NCBI RefSeq assembly: GCF_030849025.1
Contig: NZ_CP118224.1
Span: 356,001 to 420,000 of the forward strand
DNA length: 64,000 nt
Source: Oceanimonas pelagia
GTDB lineage: Bacteria > Pseudomonadota > Gammaproteobacteria > Enterobacterales > Aeromonadaceae
Direction: 5' to 3'
In this document: positions 57,808 through 64,000 of the stretch, in pieces
How positions within the stretch are numbered: position 1 is the stretch's first letter
Layout: every line of letters starts with the position of its first letter
Made by a program: the position numbers and the translations under genes
Notes under the pieces: model-generated
Database searches by the model: none
What the model saw: the letters and a program-made list of their open reading frames with translations, nothing else
Told to the model about the DNA's origin: nothing

Positions 57808-57837
57808 ACAAAAAAGGGCTGCCCATGGCAGCCCTTT
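57808..57837 (-). terminator. Terminator of the Tim44-like gene
   Basis: On the leftward strand: stem AAAGGGCTGCC / GGCAGCCCTTT with a 3-base loop followed by T residues, 22 bases after the stop. Confidence 0.9.
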
Positions 57838-57858
57838 GATTTGGCAAGCAGAGAATGA

Positions 57859-58707
57859 TCAGGCCAGGTCTTCCAGGCCCACAATCAGCCAGGGGGCGTT
57901 GGGCTGAGTCAGATCCCGCTCCAGGTGCCAGATCTCGTTGATGTCCTGTTCCACGTTTTCCACGCTGTCGCGATAGCGGCCGCTGAACTTCAGGCTCACC
58001 TGAGCCTGGTAGGAAGTATGGTCGGCCCGCACCAGTTCGGCGTCCACAAACATCACCTCGGTGTGCTGGTTGCCGTTGAGGCTGGCGCGCTCCCGGCTCA
58101 GCTCGGCAAACAGCTCGGGTGACAGGTATTCGCGCATTTTTTCCAGGTTGTTCTGGTTCCAGGCTTCCTGCAGGGTGCGATAGTGCTCGCGGGAGCCCTG
58201 CAAAAACGCCTGCAGGTCAAAACCGGGAGGCAGGTTAAAGGGCACATCGGTCTGGCCAAAGCCGCCGCTGGCCGTGCTGGCGGCCGGGGCTGCCGGCGGC
58301 GCTTCAAAGCGCTGCGGGCCGTTATAGGCGGGCTGCTGTTGCCGCGCCTTGCTGCCCTTGAGGGCGCGCAGCAGGAACACGGCACCGATGGCCAGGCCGG
58401 CGATCAGCAGAAAGTCCATGAACTGGAAGCCTTCAAAGGCGCCGGAGCCGAGCAGCCAGGCGAACAGGCCACCGGCCAGCAGGCCGCCCAGAATGCCGCC
58501 CATCAGGCCGGATTTCTTGGACTGGGGCTGAGTCTGGGTGGTGGTGTTGCGGTTGATGTTTTGCTGGGCCGGCTGCGCCGGCGCGGTCTTGTAGGACTTG
58601 CCGATGGAACGGCTGCCGCCGCCCATCTTGCGGGCTTCGGCGTCAAAGGCGGTGGCGGTCAGGCCCACCGCAAAGATCAGGGTAAACAGGGCAAGCAGTT
58701 TGCGCAT
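57859..58707 (-). CDS. Tim44-like domain membrane protein
   Basis: 282 aa. Signal-type N-terminal helix (residues 1-20), Ser/Gln/Thr-rich stretch, a Gly-rich double membrane segment around SGLMGGILGGLLAGGLFAWLLG and FMDFLLIAGLAIGAVFLLRAL (about 66-115), then a C-terminal Tim44-like domain (about 160-282) with FLQGSREHYRTLQEAWNQNN and EIWHLERDLTQPNAPWLIVGLE. Conserved in many proteobacteria; no defined function. Monocistronic, divergent from dnaB. Confidence 0.85.
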   Translation of the reverse strand: MRKLLALFTLIFAVGLTATAFDAEARKMGGGSRSIGKSYKTAPAQPAQQNINRNTTTQTQPQSKKSGLMGGILGGLLAGGLFAWLLGSGAFEGFQFMDFLLIAGLAIGAVFLLRALKGSKARQQQPAYNGPQRFEAPPAAPAASTASGGFGQTDVPFNLPPGFDLQAFLQGSREHYRTLQEAWNQNNLEKMREYLSPELFAELSRERASLNGNQHTEVMFVDAELVRADHTSYQAQVSLKFSGRYRDSVENVEQDINEIWHLERDLTQPNAPWLIVGLEDLA

Positions 58708-58876
58708 GGTGATTTCCTTGATTAACGGACTGGCAACATCCTAAAGCAGCGACATGTTATGTCAACTGCCGTTTTGTTATTCAGCGCTGCAATGGCGTGT
58801 TTAAGACGCCTTTGAACCTTTCAGTGCCGGCCAAAAATTCCGATAATGGCGTTTTGGTCAATCAGCGAGAGTTCCG

Positions 58877-60271
58877 ATGACAGACAAGACCGCCAACCGG
58901 TCCGATCAGGCCGTGGCCCAGCTTAAAATGCCCCCCCATTCCTTTGAAGCGGAGCAGTCCGTGCTGGGCGGCCTGCTGCTGGACAACAACGCCTGGGATC
59001 GGGTGGCGGAAAAGGTCTCGGATACCGACTTCTACAGCCGGCCTCACCGGCTGGTGTTTCAGGCCATGCAGCGGCTCAGCCAGGCCGGCAGCCCCATCGA
59101 TCTGATCACGGTGCAGGAAGAGCTGGAGCGCCACGAGGCGCTGGAAACCGTGGGCGGTTTTTCTTACCTGGTGGAGGTAGCCAAAAACACCCCCAGTGCC
59201 GCCAATATCGGCGCCTATGCCGACATAGTGCGCGAGCGGGCGGTGGTGCGCGAGATGATTGCCGTGGCCAACGAGATAGCCGAGGCCGGTTTCGATCCCC
59301 AGGGGCGCAGCTCGTCCGATCTGCTGGATCTGGCCGAAAGCCGGGTATTCAAGATCGCCGAAAGCCGCACCAATGCCAACGAAGGCCCGCAACCCCTGCG
59401 TACCCTGCTGGAAAAGACCATCGATCGCATAGAAGATTTATTTAAAAATCCTCATCAGGGCATTACCGGCGTCTCTACAGGCTACTCAGATCTAGATAAA
59501 AAAACTGCCGGACTGCAGCCTTCCGATCTGATTATAGTGGCGGCACGACCCTCTATGGGTAAAACCACTTTTGCAATGAATCTTTGCGAGCATGCTGCAC
59601 TAACAAATGACAAACCTGTGCTCATATTCTCCTTGGAAATGCCATCTGAGCAGATTATTATGCGGATGCTTGCTTCCCTGGGGCGAATCGATCAAACCCG
59701 CATTCGAACCGGGCAACTGGATGATGAAGACTGGGGCAGGTTGTCGTCCACCATGGGCATGCTGCTGGAGAAAGGTCAGCTCTACATTGACGATTCTTCC
59801 GGCCTGACCCCCACCGAAGTGCGCTCGCGGGCCCGGCGCGTGGCCCGCGAGCACGGTGGCGTCAGCATGATCATGATCGACTACCTGCAATTGATGACGG
59901 TCCCCAGCCTGGCCGACAACCGGACCCTGGAGATCGCCGAGATCTCCCGCTCGCTCAAGGCCCTGGCCAAGGAGCTGCAGGTGCCGGTGGTGGCGCTGTC
60001 CCAGCTTAACCGAAGTCTGGAACAGCGGGCCGACAAGCGGCCGGTGAACTCGGATCTGCGGGAATCCGGCTCCATCGAGCAGGACGCCGACCTCATCATG
60101 TTTATCTACCGGGACGAGGTCTATCATGAAGACAGTCCCGATAAAGGCATCGCTGAAATCATCATCGGCAAGCAACGTAACGGACCCATAGGCAAGGTGC
60201 GGCTGACGTTTCAGGGGCAGTTTTCCCGCTTCGACAACTACGCCGGACCGGATTTCGATGATGATTATTAA
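58877..60271 (+). CDS. dnaB: Replicative DNA helicase DnaB
   Basis: Hexameric helicase, 464 aa (E. coli 471). N-terminal domain PPHSFEAEQSVLGGLLLDN; RecA-like motor with Walker A ARPSMGKTTFAMNL, LIFSLEMPSEQI, DYLQLM, LSQLNRSLEQR and the ESGSIEQDADLIMFIYRDE segment. The frame is intact, with no intein. A patch from about 59430 to 59720, including Walker A, is A+T-richer and uses codons (TTA, CTA, ATA, AAA, ACA, CGA) avoided in the rest of the gene, while the protein remains normal. 9 bases from alr, as in E. coli. Confidence 0.97.
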   Translation: MTDKTANRSDQAVAQLKMPPHSFEAEQSVLGGLLLDNNAWDRVAEKVSDTDFYSRPHRLVFQAMQRLSQAGSPIDLITVQEELERHEALETVGGFSYLVEVAKNTPSAANIGAYADIVRERAVVREMIAVANEIAEAGFDPQGRSSSDLLDLAESRVFKIAESRTNANEGPQPLRTLLEKTIDRIEDLFKNPHQGITGVSTGYSDLDKKTAGLQPSDLIIVAARPSMGKTTFAMNLCEHAALTNDKPVLIFSLEMPSEQIIMRMLASLGRIDQTRIRTGQLDDEDWGRLSSTMGMLLEKGQLYIDDSSGLTPTEVRSRARRVAREHGGVSMIMIDYLQLMTVPSLADNRTLEIAEISRSLKALAKELQVPVVALSQLNRSLEQRADKRPVNSDLRESGSIEQDADLIMFIYRDEVYHEDSPDKGIAEIIIGKQRNGPIGKVRLTFQGQFSRFDNYAGPDFDDDY

Positions 60272-60280
60272 GGAGTCAAG

Positions 60281-61369
60281 ATGGATGCACGGGGAGCGGT
60301 GGCCCGCATCAGTCTGCAGGCAATTCGGCACAATCTGAAGGTCGCCAAGCAACAGGCACCCAATGCCAAGGCCATTGCGGTGGTCAAGGCCAATGCCTAC
60401 GGACACGGTGATCTTCGCGTGGCGGCGGCGCTGGAGCCGGATGCCGACATGTTTGCGGTGGCACGCTTTGAAGAGGCCCAGCGACTGCGTGCCGGCGGCA
60501 TTCAGCTGCCCATTCTGCTGCTGGAGGGCTTTTTTAACCTTGAGCAGCTGCACCACGCTGTGCGCCACAACTTTCATCTGTGCATTCACGGCCATGCCCA
60601 GCTCGAGGCGCTGGAGCGTACCGCCCTGGCCGCCCCGGTCACCGTGTGGGTTAAAATCGACTCGGGCATGCACCGGGTCGGTTTTGCCCCGGAAGAAGCC
60701 GAAGAGGTCTTTTCCCGTCTGGCCAGGCTGCCTGGCGTGGTGCAGCCGGTGAATGCCATGACCCACTTTGCCCGGGCCGACGAGCCCGATCAGCGCGCCG
60801 TAACCGAAGCCCAGATCGCCCGTTTTCAGGCCGCTACCGCGGGCAAGGTGGGCGCCACCGCCCTGTGCAACTCCGCCGGTGTGCTGGCCTTTCCCGAGGC
60901 TCATGCCGACTACATTCGCCCCGGTGTCATGCTCTACGGCATCACCCCCTTTGGCGACCGGCAGGGCACCGACTTCGGTCTGCGTCCGGCGATGAACTTC
61001 ACCACCACCCTGATTGCGGTGCGCGAGCACAAGGCCGGCGAGCCGGTGGGCTATGCCGGCAGCTGGGTCAGCCCAAGAGATACCCGCATCGGCGTGATTG
61101 CCGTGGGCTATGGCGACGGCTATCCGCGCATGGCGCCGGCAGGCACACCGGTGCTGGTTAACGGCCGCCGCGTGCCCCTGGCGGGCCGGGTTTCCATGGA
61201 CATGGCCACGGTGGATCTGGGGCCGGACGCCACCGATCGGGTGGGGGATGAAGTGCTGCTGTGGGGAGAGGGCCTGGCCGCCGAAGAAGTGGCCCGCCAT
61301 GTGGGCACCATCGCCTATGAGCTGGTCACCCGCATGACCGCCCGCCCCATACTGGAATATGTCGATTAA
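60281..61369 (+). CDS. alr: Alanine racemase
   Basis: PLP enzyme supplying D-alanine for peptidoglycan, 362 aa (E. coli Alr 359). PLP lysine K36 in AVVKANAYGHG; VWVKIDSGMHRVGF; IRPGVMLYG; and the C-terminal beta domain with IAVGYGDGYPR and LAGRVSMDMATVDL. A ribosome binding site overlaps the dnaB stop (TAAGGAG). Followed by a strong terminator. Confidence 0.97.
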   Translation: MDARGAVARISLQAIRHNLKVAKQQAPNAKAIAVVKANAYGHGDLRVAAALEPDADMFAVARFEEAQRLRAGGIQLPILLLEGFFNLEQLHHAVRHNFHLCIHGHAQLEALERTALAAPVTVWVKIDSGMHRVGFAPEEAEEVFSRLARLPGVVQPVNAMTHFARADEPDQRAVTEAQIARFQAATAGKVGATALCNSAGVLAFPEAHADYIRPGVMLYGITPFGDRQGTDFGLRPAMNFTTTLIAVREHKAGEPVGYAGSWVSPRDTRIGVIAVGYGDGYPRMAPAGTPVLVNGRRVPLAGRVSMDMATVDLGPDATDRVGDEVLLWGEGLAAEEVARHVGTIAYELVTRMTARPILEYVD

Positions 61370-61384
61370 GCCATCGTGTTAAAC

Positions 61385-61415
61385 AAGAGCCCTGTTGCGT
61401 GCAACAGGGCTTTTC
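61385..61415 (+). terminator. Terminator of dnaB-alr
   Basis: Perfect stem AGCCCTGTTGC / GCAACAGGGCT with a two-base loop (effectively CGTG) followed by TTTCGTTC. Confidence 0.9.
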
Positions 61416-61544
61416 GTTCAGGGGCTTACGCCTCGTGCCATGATGCTCTCCCCGCTGACCAGGCGCACCTGTCCGTAACCGGCGACCTGGGCAGGACTCC
61501 GTGGGGAATGCCGGCATGACGGTGCCGGCCGGCGCCTCTTGCGG

Positions 61545-61751
61545 TCACTTTTCCCACTGAAGGCGTTGTTCGAATTCCCGTTCGGCCGGGTTCCATTTGA
61601 GGTAATACCAGGGCTTGTCGGTTTGCCAGACCGGAAAACTCAGCTCGATCTCGTTGTCTTCATAGCGGTACAGCGAGGTACTGAGGTTGACTTCGCTGGC
61701 CAGAAAAAAGGCGACCAGCAGTAACAGCAGCAGCTTGATCAGTGCGCCCAT
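61545..61751 (-). CDS. Small membrane-anchored protein, 68 aa, unknown
   Basis: Start chosen at 61751, with AAGGA 8 bases upstream (an in-frame ATG 25 codons earlier would run into zur and lacks homology). One N-terminal hydrophobic helix ([18 protein letters not shown]), then a charged aromatic-rich tail with [28 protein letters not shown] and QRLQWEK. Could be a signal peptide or a membrane anchor. 38 bases downstream of zur on the same strand, so possibly co-transcribed. Confidence 0.7.
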   Translation of the reverse strand: MGALIKLLLLLLVAFFLASEVNLSTSLYRYEDNEIELSFPVWQTDKPWYYLKWNPAEREFEQRLQWEK

Positions 61752-61789
61752 CGTTGCGTCCTTGTTGGGATGGCTGTGCCATAAGCATA

Positions 61790-62239
61790 TCAGCTGCCGG
61801 CCATTTCGCTCTGGCAACGGCGACACTGGCCGTGCGCCTCGATGGACTGGCTGGTGATGGCAAAGCCATGCAGCTCGGCCTGATGTTCAAAGGCGTGATT
61901 GATGGCCTTGTCGTGCAGCTCGATGACCTCGCCGCACCGAGTGCAGATCAGCAGTTGCATGGGGTGGTGCTCGGCGAAGTGGTCGCAGAACAGAAAGGCA
62001 TTGAGCGACTCCACCTTGTGCACAAAGCCCTGGGCCAGCAAGAAGTCCAGCGCCCGGTAAACCGTGGGCGGTTTGGCGCTCGGCTCCAGCTCCTTGAGCT
62101 GATCCAGCAACTCGTAGGCACTGACTGCTCCCTTGTGTCCCGCCATCAGGGTAAACACATGGCGGCGGGTGGGCGTAAAGCGCACGCCGCGCTGCTCGCA
62201 CAGTTGCTCGGCACGTTTAAGTTGTTGTGGTATGGACAT
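61790..62239 (-). CDS. zur: Zinc uptake regulator Zur (Fur family)
   Basis: 149 aa Fur-family repressor that with zinc shuts off zinc uptake genes. Winged-helix segment [42 protein letters not shown] is the Zur-type recognition region; structural zinc Cys pairs in ICTRCGEV and QCRRCQ. Divergent from dusA, a pairing common in gammaproteobacteria. The C-terminus is shorter than in E. coli Zur. Confidence 0.9.
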   Translation of the reverse strand: MSIPQQLKRAEQLCEQRGVRFTPTRRHVFTLMAGHKGAVSAYELLDQLKELEPSAKPPTVYRALDFLLAQGFVHKVESLNAFLFCDHFAEHHPMQLLICTRCGEVIELHDKAINHAFEHQAELHGFAITSQSIEAHGQCRRCQSEMAGS

Positions 62240-62309
62240 AAATCTGGCTCATCGCTAGGGCTTCTGAGCGCATTCTACCACAGCCGCCGGCCCCTTCTCG
62301 TGTTCGGGG

Positions 62310-62338
62310 TTGGGTCTGTGAGCCGCCTTGGGTATAAT
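62310..62338 (+). promoter_or_regulatory. Putative promoter of dusA
   Basis: TTGGGT, 17 bases, TATAAT; the -10 is perfect and the -35 weak. Start of transcription would be near 62345, giving a leader of about 27 bases. Confidence 0.55.
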
Positions 62339-62371
62339 GCGCGCCCCGTTGTTCAAAAAGTCATCATTCCC

Positions 62372-63361
62372 ATGAGTCAATTCCCCAGCGCCCGCTTTTC
62401 CGTTGCCCCCATGCTCGACTGGACCGATCGCCATTGCCGCTACTTCCACCGGCTGATGAGCCGTCATGCCCAGCTCTATACCGAGATGGTGACCACCGGC
62501 GCCATTATTCACGGCAAGGGTGACTACCTGGCCTATAACGACGAAGAGCACCCGCTGGTGCTGCAGCTGGGGGGCAACGATCCCGAAGCGCTGGCGCACT
62601 GCGCCCGGCTTGCCGAGCAACGCGGCTATGACGAGATCAACCTGAACGTGGGTTGTCCCTCGGATCGGGTGCAGAATGGCCTGTTTGGCGCCTGCCTGAT
62701 GGCCGAGCCGCAAAAGGTGGCCGACGGCGTGGCGGCGATGAAGGCGGCGGTGTCCATTCCGGTAACGGTGAAAACCCGCATCGGCATTGACGAGCAGGAC
62801 AGCTACGAGTTCCTGTGCACGCTGGTGGACAGGGTGGCCGAGGCCGGCGTGGATGCGCTGATCGTGCACGCCCGCAAGGCCTGGCTGCAGGGGCTGAGCC
62901 CCAAGGAAAACCGCGAGATTCCGCCGCTGGACTATGAGCGGGTGTACCGGCTCAAGCGCGATTACCCCGGGCTGACCATCGCCATTAACGGTGGCATCAA
63001 GACCCTGGAAGACGCCAGGGCGCATCTTGAGCATCTGGACGGGGTCATGCTGGGCCGGGAGGTGTACCAGAACCCGTATTTGCTGGCCCGGGTGGATGCC
63101 GAGCTGTTTGGGGACGGGGGGCCGGTGCCCAGCCGGCATCAGGTGATCCGCAACCTGCTGCCCTATATCGAGCGGGAGCTGAGCCAGGGTACCTATCTGG
63201 GTAACATCACCCGCCACACCCTGGGGATTTTTCAGGGCATGCCGGGGGCCCGGGCCTGGCGGCGGCATCTCAGCGAAAACGCCCACAAACGCGGTGCCGG
63301 TCCCGAGGTGGTGGAAGCGGCCATGGCCCGGGTGCCGGAAGAGTGTGTCGTCTATAGTTAA
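62372..63361 (+). CDS. dusA: tRNA-dihydrouridine(20/20a) synthase DusA
   Basis: FMN enzyme reducing U20/U20a in tRNA D-loops. 329 aa from the ATG chosen by homology ([24 protein letters not shown] follows). Motifs: [50 protein letters not shown] with the catalytic Cys, and [12 protein letters not shown]. The Shine-Dalgarno match is poor. dusA is a frequent integration target for islands, but the 5' end here looks intact and no island is attached. Confidence 0.96.
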   Translation: MSQFPSARFSVAPMLDWTDRHCRYFHRLMSRHAQLYTEMVTTGAIIHGKGDYLAYNDEEHPLVLQLGGNDPEALAHCARLAEQRGYDEINLNVGCPSDRVQNGLFGACLMAEPQKVADGVAAMKAAVSIPVTVKTRIGIDEQDSYEFLCTLVDRVAEAGVDALIVHARKAWLQGLSPKENREIPPLDYERVYRLKRDYPGLTIAINGGIKTLEDARAHLEHLDGVMLGREVYQNPYLLARVDAELFGDGGPVPSRHQVIRNLLPYIERELSQGTYLGNITRHTLGIFQGMPGARAWRRHLSENAHKRGAGPEVVEAAMARVPEECVVYS

Positions 63362-63391
63362 ATCATCCCCTGTTGCCGAGGAGGTTGATCC

Positions 63392-63628
63392 ATGACACAC
63401 ACGCTTGCCGAAGAATTTCCCGAGCATGCCGAGCACATAACCGCGCTCAAGCTTAACGACGAGGAGTTTGCCCGCCTGGCCCGGGAATATCACAAGGTGA
63501 ACCACGAGATTGAAGGCCTGGAGGCCTGTAACCTGCCGATCTCCGACGCCGAGTTTGAAAGCCTGAAGCTGAGACGACTGGCGTTAAAGGAGCAGATTTA
63601 TAACGGGTGGTTCAACGGCCGGGGCTGA
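63392..63628 (+). CDS. YdcH-like DUF465 family small protein
   Basis: 78 aa helical hairpin protein. FPEHAEHITALKLNDEEFARLAREYHKVNHEIEGLE and LKLRRLALKEQIY match the DUF465/YdcH pattern of two charged helices. GAGGAGG precedes the ATG. Function unknown in the family. 30 bases after dusA, possibly co-transcribed, and followed by a terminator. Confidence 0.88.
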   Translation: MTHTLAEEFPEHAEHITALKLNDEEFARLAREYHKVNHEIEGLEACNLPISDAEFESLKLRRLALKEQIYNGWFNGRG

Positions 63629-63640
63629 CGCAGATGATGA

Positions 63641-63674
63641 AAAGGGCAATGGCGGCACCATTGCTCTTTTTTGA
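63641..63674 (+). terminator. Terminator after the YdcH-like gene
   Basis: Stem GCAATGG / CCATTGC, loop CGGCA, then TCTTTTTTG. Confidence 0.87.
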
Positions 63675-63710
63675 TTGATGAAAACTATCAATTTTAGTCA
63701 TTTAAACGAT
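63674..63710 (+). promoter_or_regulatory. Putative OxyR-binding site upstream of the peroxiredoxin gene
   Basis: ATTGATGAAAACTAT (63674-63688) matches the OxyR half-site ATAGnTnnnAnCTAT at 9 of 10 fixed positions. After the standard 7-base gap, 63696-63710 matches at 6 of 10. It directly precedes a possible -35 (TTAATC) and a -10 (CATACT) 17 bases further on, the usual position for OxyR activation. Confidence 0.55.
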
Positions 63711-63777
63711 TTAATCTTTGTTTATGGTGATAGCATACTGAGTCCGGTTTCAAACAAGTATCACAAGGACTCACCCC

Positions 63778-64000
63778 ATGATAAATAAAACCGGCCAGCG
63801 CGTACCTCAGGTCACCTTTCGCACCCGCCAGCAGGATCAGTGGATCGACATCACCAGCGACGAACTGTTCAGCGGCAAAACCGTGGTGGTGTTTTCACTG
63901 CCCGGCGCCTTTACCCCCACCTGCTCTTCCACACATCTGCCCCGCTACAACGAGCTGGCGCCGGTGCTGTTTGAAAATGGCGTGGACGACATCATCTGCA
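63778..64000 (+). CDS. Peroxiredoxin (Prx5 domain, probably fused to glutaredoxin), 3' end beyond the window
   Basis: Only the first 74 residues are present. [18 protein letters not shown], then [24 protein letters not shown] with the peroxidatic Cys in the PGAFTPTC motif. This is nearly the sequence of the Prx5-glutaredoxin hybrid peroxidases of Haemophilus and relatives, which reduce peroxides with glutathione. Whether the glutaredoxin part follows cannot be seen. An OxyR-like site upstream supports peroxide induction. Confidence 0.9.
   Translation, partial: MINKTGQRVPQVTFRTRQQDQWIDITSDELFSGKTVVVFSLPGAFTPTCSSTHLPRYNELAPVLFENGVDDIIC

Noticed and set aside
59430-59720. Intein or frameshift within dnaB
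   Set aside because: The reading frame is continuous, total length is normal and no splicing-domain motifs occur; only composition is unusual.
62372-63361. Genomic island inserted at dusA
   Set aside because: dusA is intact, its neighbours are ordinary, and no integrase or flanking direct repeat is seen.

Overview
The window is about 60-63% G+C, densely coded chromosomal DNA from a gammaproteobacterium. Several gene orders match those around the E. coli homologues: argR near mdh, pyrG-eno, ftsB-ispD-ispF-truD-surE-pcm-yqaA-nlpD-rpoS, pncC-recA-recX-alaS-csrA-tRNA-Ser-tRNA-Arg, dnaB-alr and zur-dusA. Add a BCCT osmolyte transporter, a sodium-pumping oxaloacetate decarboxylase and a large branched-chain acyl-CoA block, and a marine or brackish member of the Aeromonadaceae (Oceanimonas/Oceanisphaera/Zobellella type) is my best guess. 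That is inference from gene order and protein character, not a database result.

Layout. 1-7 kb: the end of an iron ABC transporter, a DyP peroxidase, argR divergent from the arginine importer artPIQM with ARG-box-like palindromes between them, then mdh. 7-25 kb: a branched-chain amino acid degradation island. The leucine genes liuABCDE run leftward. A valine/isoleucine operon runs rightward (thiolase, mmsA, acyl-CoA dehydrogenase, two crotonases, mmsB, SDR). ETF-ubiquinone oxidoreductase and EtfBA pass the electrons on to the quinone pool. 25-38 kb: tenA, pyrG, eno, the ftsB-to-rpoS housekeeping run, and mutS. 38.8-47.2 kb: the most accessory part. A leftward unit (aldehyde dehydrogenase, unusual M19 dipeptidase, BCCT transporter, RidA) is divergent from a LysR regulator, which is followed by two poorly characterised genes (573 aa and 249 aa). 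47-54 kb: TSUP permease, pncC, recA with an embedded LexA box, recX, alaS, csrA, one tRNA-Ser and three identical tRNA-Arg genes. 54-64 kb: oadGAB, a Tim44-like protein, dnaB, alr, zur, dusA, a YdcH-like protein and the start of a peroxiredoxin behind an OxyR-like site.

Non-coding structure stands out. A perfect 23-copy CCCCAGT array lies between etfA and tenA. A two-hairpin dispersed repeat with co-varying stems occurs after mdh and, as an inverted pair, inside the valine operon. A compound palindrome separates rpoS from mutS. Further palindromic repeats follow oadB. Inside dnaB, a patch of about 290 bp around the P-loop has much lower G+C and different codon use from the rest of the gene.

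I found no CRISPR array, transposase, prophage or rRNA. The best candidates for undescribed biology are the LysR/BCCT/M19/ALDH/RidA locus with its two unknown partner genes, the two-hairpin repeat family, and the dnaB patch. Coordinates and motif positions were read by hand. Start codons were chosen by ribosome binding site and family length.
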